From the NCBI RefSeq assembly GCF_019200975.1, contig NZ_JAHTMR010000001.1, forward strand, positions 141,400-205,399: a DNA stretch of 64,000 bases. Reading direction: 5' to 3'. Made by a program: the position numbers and the translations under genes. The notes beneath the pieces were generated by a model. It saw only the letters and a list, made by a program, of their open reading frames with translations. It had not been told where the DNA came from and did no database searches. This document shows, piece by piece, positions 12,893 to 19,932 of this stretch. Source of the DNA: Pseudomonas sp. PD9R. GTDB lineage: Bacteria; Pseudomonadota; Gammaproteobacteria; Pseudomonadales; Pseudomonadaceae. The stretch's first letter is position 1. Each line of letters starts with the position of its first letter.

Positions 12893-12959
12893 ATAGGCTG
12901 ATTTTTATCATTAGCGCATGTCTTTGAACGGCCTCATGTTTTTTAATACCCCCGAACGG

Positions 12960-12987
12960 TTGTAACTTCGTCTCAGATAGGTACAAT
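12960..12987 (+). promoter_or_regulatory. Promoter of ffs (4.5S RNA)
   Basis: TTGTAA (12960-12965), a 16-bp spacer and TACAAT (12982-12987), about 30 bp before the mature RNA 5' end. This is the only good promoter next to either ffs copy; the right-hand copy lacks it. Confidence 0.6.
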
Positions 12988-13019
12988 GGCGCGGCTCACC
13001 GTCAGGTGAGCGTCGTTAT

Positions 13020-13132
13020 GGTGACCCCATCGGTCCCCCCGCAACGATTACCCGTGAACCTGGTCAGAGCCGGAAGGCAGCAGCCACAGCGGGAACATTG
13101 TGTGCCGGGGTGTGGCTGGTGGGGTTGCCTCC
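13020..13132 (+). ncRNA. ffs: 4.5S signal recognition particle RNA, left copy (with promoter)
   Basis: Bacterial SRP RNA, which binds Ffh and directs membrane proteins to the translocon. The 5' GGTGACCCCATC pairs with the 3' end GGTGGGGTTGCC over 12 bp, and the apical domain has the GGAA tetraloop with the conserved AGCAGCC side. The tetraloop stem here is GCC/GGC, whereas the right copy has TCC/GGA, the form also found in E. coli. This copy keeps the upstream promoter but appears to have received its 3' half from the island: sequence downstream of it is island DNA. A weak hairpin TCCTTG/CAAGGA at 13143-13160 followed by TTTAT may terminate it. Confidence 0.92.
13022..13132 (+). repeat. Left attachment repeat of the island (attL)
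   Basis: 111-bp direct repeat of 31088-31198, identical except at 13069 and 13078. It spans nearly the whole ffs gene and marks the left island boundary. Confidence 0.85.
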
Positions 13133-13312
13133 TATCTCTAAGTCCTTGATTCTACAAGGATTTATCAGCAAAAAAATTCGAAGTGTGACAGCGTTTAGGT
13201 ACACCTAAGTGGTGCACCGTAAGCGGCATGTTATCGTCTGCCTATCGTTTCTCCAACCCTTCCCCTTGCCAACCACCTGTAGCTGCAACTGGCGGCAACG
13301 TGCTACTGGCTC

Positions 13313-13531
13313 CTACGATTGCCGTAGCCGCATGATCGCGTCTGTGATGGCTTGTGCATTCGTGTCGAGTGTTTCCATGGCCGCCATCGCATTAGCAGCG
13401 ATACTTCCCACTCCATTTTCTGAGAGCCACTTGGTGATCTCTTCTATGGCAGCACCTAAGGCGTGCTGGTTATGCAGGAGCAAAGTCAATGCATCCGCAG
13501 TGGCGATCTTGGCTTCTGGGTTATCTGACAT
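13313..13531 (-). CDS. Small hypothetical protein
   Basis: Protein of 72 aa beginning MSDNPEAKIATADALTLLLH, predicted to be mostly helical with heptad-like hydrophobic spacing. The ATG has AGGA 8 nt upstream. It lies near the left island end. No enzymatic motif is visible, and I do not recognise a characterised family. Confidence 0.6.
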   Translation of the reverse strand: MSDNPEAKIATADALTLLLHNQHALGAAIEEITKWLSENGVGSIAANAMAAMETLDTNAQAITDAIMRLRQS

Positions 13532-13784
13532 GGCTATCGTCCTTGAGTGGGTGGTGCGGGAATCCTAGCCCATCTCGCTGCTGGCTGGGGCTGGGAGATA
13601 ATTGCACAGGCCTGCCACATTGTTTGCATTCGACCTGACCAGTCCTTTGGATCGGATTCGACCAGCGGCAACAGCTTGATGCCAAAAAGAGGCGGAGAGT
13701 TGATTCTGGCAAGCGATGAGCAGACATTTTTTTGCGATTTGCTCTGATAGGCTGCTGAAACACTCGTTTACAGGAGTTGTTCGC

Positions 13785-14165
13785 ATGATTGGCAAGTTAA
13801 TTTCGACGGGTTTCAGTTTGGCCACCTTGCCCGCCCGCCTGACTTTTCGCAGCGTCCGCGCCTTGGCCATGACGCCTGCCGAAGCCAGCCGCCTGCTGGC
13901 GGACATGCGTCAGGCATCGGATCAGGCGGTGCAGGAACTCCAGGGGCTGTTGGCCAACGTCGATGCGGACATGACCCACAAAACGGCGCACCTCAGTGCT
14001 GCCGATAAGCGCCTGGCAGCCGAACTGGCCCTGCACGCCGCCGAACAACACCTGAACATGGCCGCGATCAACATTCTGCGGGCCGTCTGGCTGACGCTTC
14101 ACTCGACGCCGAACTTGCCGCCAAGCGAGCTTGATAAGCGGCTTGAACAGACACGTAACGACTAA
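13785..14165 (+). CDS. Hypothetical alpha-helical protein
   Basis: 126-aa protein preceded by AGGAG 8 nt upstream of the ATG. It has a short amphipathic N-terminus (MIGKLISTGFSLATLPARL), then a long helical region rich in Ala, Leu and Gln with a possible coiled coil (about 40-95). No catalytic motif. Codon use resembles the Pseudomonas core, so it may be a recent passenger from a related genome. Function unknown. Confidence 0.6.
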   Translation: MIGKLISTGFSLATLPARLTFRSVRALAMTPAEASRLLADMRQASDQAVQELQGLLANVDADMTHKTAHLSAADKRLAAELALHAAEQHLNMAAINILRAVWLTLHSTPNLPPSELDKRLEQTRND

Positions 14166-14321
14166 CAGACCGTCCGGCGGATCGGTCGATCCGAGCGAGA
14201 AATGGGAGCTCAGCATCCTTGAATCGGCGCTTCATGTGCAGATGGGGTTTAGGGCGCGCTTACAAAAGCTCATCATTGAATGCATTCTGCAGCCTAATTG
14301 TCATAGCCTCAAACGATCTCA

Positions 14322-14350
14322 TTGTCAGGTTTGCTGTATGCGCATACAGT
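14322..14350 (+). promoter_or_regulatory. SOS promoter with a perfect LexA box
   Basis: TTGTCA (14322-14327), 17 bp, TACAGT (14345-14350). The perfect 16-bp palindrome CTGTATGCGCATACAG (14334-14349) fits the LexA consensus CTGT-N8-ACAG and covers the spacer and -10. Downstream are a 22-codon frame and then vsr, about 150 bp away. Confidence 0.65.
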
Positions 14351-14370
14351 TAATCCACTGGGTGGTGGTG

Positions 14371-14439
14371 ATGAGAGACGATATGATTGATGTGGACGGA
14401 TTTGGCGGGTTTGATGCCTCTTCTTTGCGCTTGCATTGA
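14371..14439 (+). CDS. Possible SOS-controlled 22-aa leader peptide
   Basis: Open frame of 22 codons (MRDDMIDVDGFGGF...) starting 21 bp after the LexA-box promoter, with a purine-rich GGTGGTG just before the ATG. It is acidic and not hydrophobic, so it does not look like a TisB-type toxin. It could be a leader peptide, a small protein, or chance. The surrounding 14166-14502 stretch otherwise holds no gene. Confidence 0.25.
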   Translation: MRDDMIDVDGFGGFDASSLRLH

Positions 14440-14502
14440 TCTATCCGGCACACCGTTCGGAGTTTTTAGTAATGAATGAATTCCGTGTGGCTGGTAAGAT
14501 TC

Positions 14503-14922
14503 ATGGATACGCTGACCCCCTCTGAACGAAGCCGTCGAATGGCCAGGGTGAAGTCAAAGGGCACCCGTCCGGAAATGGTGGTGCGTCGGCTACTTTTTTC
14601 GCTCGGCTATCGCTATCAGCTTCACGACCGTAGCCTTCCAGGTAGTCCGGACATCGTTTTCAAGCGTAAGAAAAAAGCCATTTTCGTTCACGGATGCTTT
14701 TGGCATCGACACGACGGCTGTGCGCTTGCAAGGTTGCCTAAATCGCGGCTGGACTTCTGGATTCCAAAATTGGAAGGCAACAGAGAGCGCGATGCACGCA
14801 AGCTGCTTCAGCTAAAATCACTGGGGTGGGATGCTTTTGTGATTTGGGAATGTGAGCTTAAAGATTTGAATCTATTAGAGAAAATGCTGAATGGCTTTCT
14901 TGGTCGGGGGAACACGCAATGA
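14503..14922 (+). CDS. vsr: Very short patch repair endonuclease (Vsr)
   Basis: Mismatch endonuclease (139 aa) that nicks T:G mismatches produced when 5-methylcytosine deaminates, protecting the host from the mutagenic effect of the adjacent methyltransferase. It has the family layout: RMARVKSKGTRPE at the N-terminus, SPDIVF with the metal-binding Asp (about D50), and VHGCFWHRH with the catalytic and DNA-intercalating residues. The ATG at 14503 (MDTLTPSERS) is preferred over one 9 codons upstream. Its last codons overlap the methyltransferase start (ATGA). Confidence 0.93.
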   Translation: MDTLTPSERSRRMARVKSKGTRPEMVVRRLLFSLGYRYQLHDRSLPGSPDIVFKRKKKAIFVHGCFWHRHDGCALARLPKSRLDFWIPKLEGNRERDARKLLQLKSLGWDAFVIWECELKDLNLLEKMLNGFLGRGNTQ

Positions 14923-16130
14923 AATCCGTTGAGCTATTCGCGGGTGCGGGCGGCCTTGCTATGGGGTGTGAAATAGCTGGGTTTTCACACTTGGCTGTCG
15001 TCGAGTGGGATAAGTGGGCTTGCGATACCGTTCGTGAAAACCAGAAGCGTGGCTATCCCCTGGTGCAGCACTGGAAGCTGCACGAAGGTGATGTGCGTGG
15101 TTTTGACTGGAGCAGTGTTCCGGAAGGCATTGAGTTGCTTGCCGGTGGTCCTCCGTGCCAACCGTTTTCCATTGGCGGTAAACATGGTGCCTACGATGAC
15201 AGTCGTGACATGTTCCCCGCGACAGTTGAAATCATCCGCAAATTAAAGCCAAAAGCGTTCATCGTAGAAAACGTAAAGGGTCTGACACGGGCTGCTTTCG
15301 CAAATTACTACCAGTACATTTTGCTCCAACTTGAGTTCCCAGAATTACCACGTCGAAAGGACGAGGGTTGGCATGATCATTTGATGCGCCTGCAAACCGA
15401 GCGAACCTCGGGTAAGCGCAAAGGTAAAGGTCATACCTACAACGTGGTACCAACCCTTGTGAACGCTGCTGATTATGGCGTGCCACAGAAACGGGAGCGG
15501 GTCTTCATCGTTGGTTTTAGGGATGACCTCGGAGTTGAATGGTCCTTTCCGGAAGAAACTCACAGCTACGATGCCTTGCTGCATTCACAGTGGGTTACCG
15601 GTGAATACTGGGCTCGACATGGTCTCAAAATGCCAGAAGTTCCTACCAAGCTTTTGTCACGTGTCCGTAAGCTGAAGAACGATCTGCTTCCCATGGATAA
15701 AGCGCCATGGAGAACGGTTCGTGATGCGATTGCCGATCTTCCTGATCCTGAAACCAAGGCAGCACTGAAAGTGCCTAACCATACATTTCAGGGCGGTGCT
15801 CGCTCATACCCAGGTCACACGGGGAGCCCGTTGGATTTACCAGCCAAAACTCTGAAAGCTGGTGACCATGGCGTACCGGGCGGCGAAAACATGTTGGTCA
15901 AGGCAAATGGCGATGTGCGTTATTTCACTGTCCGTGAAAGCGCTCGCATTCAAACCTTCCCAGACGGTTTCCGGTTCCACGGAAGTTGGTCCGAAACGAT
16001 GCGACAGCTTGGTAATGCAGTACCGGTATTACTGGCGCAGCAAGTCGCTTCGAGTGTTGCGGAAAAATTGGCAATTGCTGAAATCATCCGCATTCAGAAA
16101 ACCGTCAAGAAGGTGGTAAACGTCGCATGA
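14919..16130 (+). CDS. DNA (cytosine-5) methyltransferase
   Basis: C5-type modification enzyme (403 aa) of the R-M cassette. It has motif I LFAGAGGLAMG, the catalytic PCQ motif (GGPPCQPFS, Cys80), the ENV motif (VENVKG, Glu117), and the C-terminal QTFPDGF...LGNAVPV motifs after a variable target-recognition domain (about 200-330). The overlap with vsr upstream and with the restriction gene downstream (both ATGA) shows a single translationally coupled cassette. The pairing with an Eco29kI-like nuclease suggests the target CCGCGG; this is inference. Confidence 0.94.
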   Translation: MKSVELFAGAGGLAMGCEIAGFSHLAVVEWDKWACDTVRENQKRGYPLVQHWKLHEGDVRGFDWSSVPEGIELLAGGPPCQPFSIGGKHGAYDDSRDMFPATVEIIRKLKPKAFIVENVKGLTRAAFANYYQYILLQLEFPELPRRKDEGWHDHLMRLQTERTSGKRKGKGHTYNVVPTLVNAADYGVPQKRERVFIVGFRDDLGVEWSFPEETHSYDALLHSQWVTGEYWARHGLKMPEVPTKLLSRVRKLKNDLLPMDKAPWRTVRDAIADLPDPETKAALKVPNHTFQGGARSYPGHTGSPLDLPAKTLKAGDHGVPGGENMLVKANGDVRYFTVRESARIQTFPDGFRFHGSWSETMRQLGNAVPVLLAQQVASSVAEKLAIAEIIRIQKTVKKVVNVA

Positions 16131-16774
16131 CGGGCAAAGTCATTCCATTCAATCCGTTAGACAAGAAAAATCTAGGTGCCAGCGTTGCCGAAGCGTTGCT
16201 GTCCAAGGAGGTACACCCACTCAGTGCATTACCTGCGTTTGATGGGGCAGGGGTGTACGCGATTTACTACACCGGTGACTTTCCTGCATATGCGCGTTTA
16301 GCGTCATTGAATCAAAGTGGGCAGTTCATGTTGCCGATTTATGTAGGCAAAGCTGTTCCTGCTGGCGCCCGAATGGGGGCTGATTTAGGTTCACCGGGGA
16401 AAGTTCTTCAAAAGAGGTTGAAGGAACATGCTGACAGCATTCGTGCGGCTGAGAACCTGAATATCGATGATTTCCATTGCCGTTTTTTGGTGGTGGACGA
16501 CATTTGGATTCCGTTGGGTGAATCGCTAATCATCGCCAGATTTACACCGGTATGGAATTCGCTGATTGATGGCTTCGGCAACCATAACCCAGGAAAGGGG
16601 CGTCACGCCGGCATGCGTCCGCGCTGGGACGTATTGCATCCAGGTCGATCATGGGCAATGAATCTTGCTGAGCGGCCCGAGAAAGCGAAGGACATTGCCG
16701 ATGACGCTGCGACTTACCTTCGTGAACGAGCCCCAAGCCTCTCGACCCAGTTCATCAAAGCAGAAGGCGAATAG
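16127..16774 (+). CDS. GIY-YIG restriction endonuclease, Eco29kI type
   Basis: Type II restriction enzyme (215 aa) of the GIY-YIG nuclease fold. GVYAIYYTG (42-50) and IYVGKAV (71-77) are the GIY-YIG strands; KRLKEH gives Arg97 and His101, GES gives Glu132, and PVWN gives Asn144. The R/H and E/N spacings match those of Eco29kI. The start overlaps the methyltransferase stop (ATGA), so modification is translated before cleavage. A rho-independent terminator follows. A partial, diverged copy of its 3' end lies at about 22,955. Confidence 0.9.
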   Translation: MTGKVIPFNPLDKKNLGASVAEALLSKEVHPLSALPAFDGAGVYAIYYTGDFPAYARLASLNQSGQFMLPIYVGKAVPAGARMGADLGSPGKVLQKRLKEHADSIRAAENLNIDDFHCRFLVVDDIWIPLGESLIIARFTPVWNSLIDGFGNHNPGKGRHAGMRPRWDVLHPGRSWAMNLAERPEKAKDIADDAATYLRERAPSLSTQFIKAEGE

Positions 16775-16811
16775 CTGCTAGGGAAGGGCGGGTCTATCAA
16801 TCGTCACAAGG

Positions 16812-16840
16812 GGGATCAGCTCAAAACCTGATCCCTTTTT
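16812..16840 (+). terminator. Terminator of the R-M cassette
   Basis: GGGATCAG / CTGATCCC stem with an 8-nt loop and five T residues, 37 bp after the restriction gene stop. Confidence 0.8.
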
Positions 16841-16977
16841 ATCTAGGGTTATCACATACGCCGCCAATAATCTCGGCGTGTGCGTTGTTGCTATCGGTGC
16901 TTATTCGGAAAGGTCGGGCTGAAAGTCACACCGTGTCGGCGTATCTATCGGCAAGCATCCCACGTGACTCGATATGG

Positions 16978-17856
16978 TTAATGCTTGAAGCGTGGCGTCC
17001 AAGATTCAATAAGAGCTTCCTCGTCTTCCTCGTCCTCTGGCTCGGGGACGTTGATGTCATACAGCACGGTTAGTGTTTTACCGTAGCGACCAAGGCCAAC
17101 CACATCTTCGCTGATCTCGATGCTACGCCGTCCGCCGAACCAATCCTGAAAGTTGGAGGTTGCCTCGACCCGCACACCATGCAAAACATTGTCTACGACT
17201 TGGTTGAACGCGTAGGTTGCCGTGTTACGTGGTACCCCTTCCCGTTTCTTTAGCCAATCAATCCCGTCAATGTTCTTTAGCGTCGCTGACATGAAACAAT
17301 GGTCGATGGTGCCGCCACGGCTGATGATGATGGCAACTGGATCGCGGGTGCATTGCGTGTACCGTATAGCGGTTGCATGCAGCGAGGTCTTGCACAGCGC
17401 CGCGAGGTTTTCGATTGCTGCCAAGCCGCTCCCCGCCTGTTGAATCGCCGGGTAAAACAGATGCCGGGGCATCAGAAAACTTGCGGCAAAGCGGTCCGCT
17501 TCGGCTTCATATTTATTGCCGGACGAAAACCCTGCGCGTGATAGATGCGAGCCGGTATCACCCGTTATGACAGCATCAGCGTGGCCGGGCAGGAAGTAAT
17601 GTCCCAGTTCATGGCCGACACTGAAGTTCTCAAAACCCTCGTTTTGAAGGTGGGTGGCGTAGGCAATGGCGAAGTCGTTACCAAAACGAACCAGCATTCC
17701 CGAGACCCCCTCGCTTTGCATGGGCTTTGCTACGACCTCGATGCCTCGTCCGCGAGCGATTGCTTTGGGGTCGATGGGCAAGCTGACAACCCCCATCCCT
17801 TTGATTATTTGCTCAGCAGCGATTGAGGCAAAGGCATAGGGGTCGCTTTTGGTCAT
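16978..17856 (-). CDS. ImmA/IrrE family metallopeptidase
   Basis: 292-aa protein with the zinc protease motif HELGHY (His82, Glu83, His86) and a downstream EAEADRFAASFLMP helix that supplies the third ligand; both are typical of ImmA/IrrE proteins. These usually cleave or antagonise the XRE repressor encoded next door to trigger expression. The C-terminal part (about 180-292, acidic tail EPEDEEDEEALIE) is less conserved and may sense a signal. Its ATG overlaps the stop of the upstream XRE gene by one base, so the two are co-translated. Confidence 0.9.
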   Translation of the reverse strand: MTKSDPYAFASIAAEQIIKGMGVVSLPIDPKAIARGRGIEVVAKPMQSEGVSGMLVRFGNDFAIAYATHLQNEGFENFSVGHELGHYFLPGHADAVITGDTGSHLSRAGFSSGNKYEAEADRFAASFLMPRHLFYPAIQQAGSGLAAIENLAALCKTSLHATAIRYTQCTRDPVAIIISRGGTIDHCFMSATLKNIDGIDWLKKREGVPRNTATYAFNQVVDNVLHGVRVEATSNFQDWFGGRRSIEISEDVVGLGRYGKTLTVLYDINVPEPEDEEDEEALIESWTPRFKH

Positions 17857-18218
17857 TACTTATCTTTCTCCTGTGCACGTTTGGCTAGCATCGTTATGAG
17901 GTCATCGGCCATTTTTCGGTCGGACCCATCAAGTGACTCATAGTGGCGGTGCAAACGATCAGCGCCAGCAAGGTCTTTGAACTCTTCAACGCGACCCAAA
18001 AGGTAGTCGGTAGTGACATCGAGGCTATCAGCAAGGATGCGAAGATTGTCGAAAGACGGTTTTCGAGTACCAGTTTCAAAGTGGGAGATTGCGGAAGGCT
18101 GCATACCGGCATTTTTGGCCAGCTCTGCTTGATTTAGGCCGCGATACTCACGTGCGGTACGCAATCGGTTAGGAAAGACCTCGGAAGGAGATGGAGGTGG
18201 TGGGGTTGACTGTGACAT
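17856..18218 (-). CDS. XRE family transcriptional regulator
   Basis: 120-aa repressor-like protein: a proline-rich N-terminus, an HTH domain (about 15-75, with LNQAELAKNAGMQPSAISHFETG as the helix-turn-helix), and a charged helical tail. It is the partner of the ImmA-type protease and is divergent from the 18,350 gene. One of three TGAC-type inverted repeats overlaps its own start codon, which suggests autoregulation. Confidence 0.9.
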   Translation of the reverse strand: MSQSTPPPPSPSEVFPNRLRTAREYRGLNQAELAKNAGMQPSAISHFETGTRKPSFDNLRILADSLDVTTDYLLGRVEEFKDLAGADRLHRHYESLDGSDRKMADDLITMLAKRAQEKDK

Positions 18219-18231
18219 GACGGAACCGTAT
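18218..18231. promoter_or_regulatory. Operator-like inverted repeat 1
   Basis: TGACGGAACCGTAT overlaps the XRE start codon; the core ACGG-AA-CCGT is symmetric. Related to the sites at 18241 and 18289. Confidence 0.4.
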
Positions 18232-18240
18232 AGTTTTAGT

Positions 18241-18254
18241 TGACTGTTTCGTCA
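18241..18254. promoter_or_regulatory. Operator-like inverted repeat 2
   Basis: TGACTGTTTCGTCA, with the same TGAC-N6-GTCA outer arms and 14-bp length as site 3. Confidence 0.45.
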
Positions 18255-18288
18255 TGGCCCTCTCGGCCTTTTATTTTGGCTGGGGTCA

Positions 18289-18302
18289 TGACGAATTCGT
18301 CA
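18289..18302. promoter_or_regulatory. Operator-like inverted repeat 3
   Basis: Perfect 14-bp palindrome TGACGAATTCGTCA midway between the divergent XRE and small-protein genes; a likely XRE binding site. Confidence 0.55.
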
Positions 18303-18349
18303 AACTATAGATGACGATACTTGCGTATGCAAGAAGGAAGGCAATTGCT

Positions 18350-18637
18350 ATGGCTGACGTACAAGTGACTTGCATCACCAAACCCAACACCCAAAGCACA
18401 CATGAACACATCACGCATCTGGGCAACCCGGGCGGGAATTGGATGTGGACTCGCGAGCAGGTGATTCAAAGCATCGACGCCAAAACCAACACGTTCTACG
18501 TGATGGATTCGGCCAATGGACAACGTGCCTACATCGGCGTTGTCAGGGAGACAGGGAAGGCGCCGTATGTGCGCACCTATGCAGATGGACGCTGGAATAA
18601 CAACTTGCTGTCTCTGAACCAATGCCCACTGAAATGA
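18350..18637 (+). CDS. DUF3892-like small protein
   Basis: 95-aa protein whose pattern (ADVQVTCITKPN, HEHITHLGNPGG, TREQVIQSIDAKTNTFYV, then VRTYADGRWNNNLLSL) matches the DUF3892 family of short beta-rich proteins of unknown function. It is the first gene read away from the XRE-ImmA operon, across the inverted-repeat operators, so it is probably what that pair controls. It is followed by another small gene 25 bp downstream. Confidence 0.7.
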   Translation: MADVQVTCITKPNTQSTHEHITHLGNPGGNWMWTREQVIQSIDAKTNTFYVMDSANGQRAYIGVVRETGKAPYVRTYADGRWNNNLLSLNQCPLK

Positions 18638-18662
18638 TGTCGACATAATCGAGGATAAAATT

Positions 18663-18848
18663 ATGACTACAAACAAAAAACCAGGTGAAAGCACTGGTGA
18701 CAACGGCGGGATTTATCAAGAGGTCGGCCCCCGTGGGGGTAAGCTGCCGAACTACACAACCGTGCCAGACAACCGCCAGCTTCCCCCAACAACGAAACCC
18801 GGTCACGCCTGGGTTCCGGTAAAAGTAACACCTAACAGCAAGCGATAA
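18663..18848 (+). CDS. YjzC-like small protein
   Basis: 61-aa protein rich in Gly, Pro and Thr, with KPGESTGDNGGIYQEVGPRG at the N-terminus followed by TTKPGHAWVPVK. The pattern resembles the short YjzC-type family; no function is established. It forms a two-gene operon with the DUF3892-like gene and is followed by a strong terminator at 18,867. Confidence 0.6.
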   Translation: MTTNKKPGESTGDNGGIYQEVGPRGGKLPNYTTVPDNRQLPPTTKPGHAWVPVKVTPNSKR

Positions 18849-18866
18849 GTTATGTACCCTTCCCAC

Positions 18867-18891
18867 GGGCGGCTACGCCGCCCATTTTTTT
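18867..18891 (+). terminator. Terminator after the small-protein operon
   Basis: GGGCGGC-TAC-GCCGCCC stem followed by A and seven T residues. Confidence 0.85.
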
Positions 18892-18968
18892 GTCGTTTGA
18901 TTTCCAAAGCCAAAGATTGATCAGGCTTGCGATGGGCGTGAGCCAGGACGGCGGGAATGTTTTCAGAC

Positions 18969-19036
18969 TTACTTGTTCCGGTGACGTTTAGCCGTGGCGA
19001 TGCCAATGCCCAATTCGGCTGCAACGCTTATCCGTA
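18969..19036 (-). pseudogene. C-terminal remnant of a serine resolvase
   Basis: On the minus strand this reads [20 protein letters not shown] then RNK and a stop. It closely parallels the end of the intact resolvase at 24,325 ([20 protein letters not shown]). The frame is broken immediately upstream, so only the last ~23 codons (the HTH) of a second resolvase survive. It marks an old deletion or recombination junction. Confidence 0.7.
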
Positions 19037-19545
19037 TCTGTAATCATAAAAAATCCCCGTGGATCAAGTTTTGCGGGTTTTTCGTTTCTGCGTTGTACGT
19101 AGGTGTTGTACGTAAATTCGCAGCCAGAAAACCTCTGGGATGCAAAAAAATATTGGCGGCTTTTTTTTGATCGGACCATGCCAATAAAGTGGACCCATTT
19201 AGCCCCTTTAGCCCTTTCTGATAGCACGTAGTCGGGTGCCCCCATGTCACCCCCTTCGCGTAGCCCCGTCCAAGCTGGTTCGTCAACATGGGGCGATTTA
19301 ACCCATAGTGTTGAACGTTCCTGGTTTTAACCTCTTGGTCTTAGCCTCACGCAATGTTTCAAGTGCTAGTTGGTGAATGCTTTTTCCCATGGGCGCATTT
19401 GCGTCAAATTAGCATGCTGGCAAAGCTGGTAAGCCTATAGGCTTCCGATGAAAAACGGGTTCACATGATGGTACGTTGACATTACACGATCAAAAGCGCC
19501 AAGCTTGGCAGCGCGTTTATAGCGAACCATAGCCAGGAGGGAGCC
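19037..19545. other. Gene-poor stretch with a scar and 13-bp-spaced repeats
   Basis: No convincing gene in these 509 bases. The left part joins the resolvase remnant to sequence carrying two GTTGTACG repeats spaced 13 bp (19092 and 19105), the same spacing as the three GTTGTACA repeats before the integrase. An 85-codon minus-strand frame crosses the junction and is probably a scar product. The rest shows nothing recognisable apart from the AGGAGG site that starts the next gene. Confidence 0.5.
19092..19112. repeat. Two GTTGTACG iterons, 13-bp spacing
   Basis: GTTGTACG at 19092-19099 and 19105-19112; compare the trio at 30971-31004. Confidence 0.5.
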
Positions 19546-19932
19546 TTGCCGTATACCCCTAACCCACAGCATCGCAACAGAGCCTATGCCGGGATCAAGT
19601 CCCAGTGGACTGTGCCGGTGATCGACGAAATAACCTGTTTCGAGGATGCGGCCAACGCTCATTGGTTCGCGAAAGATTGCTACTGGGGTATCAAGGTTAA
19701 TGATGGCACCATCCTGCCGCTTGGTACTGCTCCCCCGCCAGATAGCTGCAACGCCCACTTTGCAAAGTTTGTGGGCGATTCCCATTTGAACTGGCACGGC
19801 TATCCAGTAGCCCACTGGATTTCCCCCTGGGACAGACCGGCGCAATCTATACTTAGCGTATGGAAAGATGGGGGTTATATATCAAAAGTGCAGATGGCCC
19901 GTATTGTTAGGGGTAAAAAATGCGCTCTGTGA
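19546..19932 (+). CDS. Unrecognised protein, first gene of a two-gene operon
   Basis: 128-aa protein starting at TTG (19546), chosen because AGGAGG lies 6 nt upstream, an excellent ribosome site. Rich in aromatic residues, His and Cys (for example HWFAKDCYWGIK, HLNWHGYPVAHW). No signal peptide, membrane segment or known catalytic motif is visible. Its 3' end overlaps the next gene by 13 nt, so the two are translated together. I do not recognise the family. The opposite-strand frame at 19,435-19,845 has no such ribosome site and is rejected. Confidence 0.65.
   Translation: MPYTPNPQHRNRAYAGIKSQWTVPVIDEITCFEDAANAHWFAKDCYWGIKVNDGTILPLGTAPPPDSCNAHFAKFVGDSHLNWHGYPVAHWISPWDRPAQSILSVWKDGGYISKVQMARIVRGKKCAL

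Noticed and set aside
16885..17073. 62-codon plus-strand frame
   Set aside because: Overlaps the end of the immA-type gene and has no family signal or ribosome site.
19435..19845. 136-codon minus-strand frame opposite the 128-aa gene
   Set aside because: It lacks a ribosome site, whereas the plus-strand frame has AGGAGG and is coupled to the next gene.
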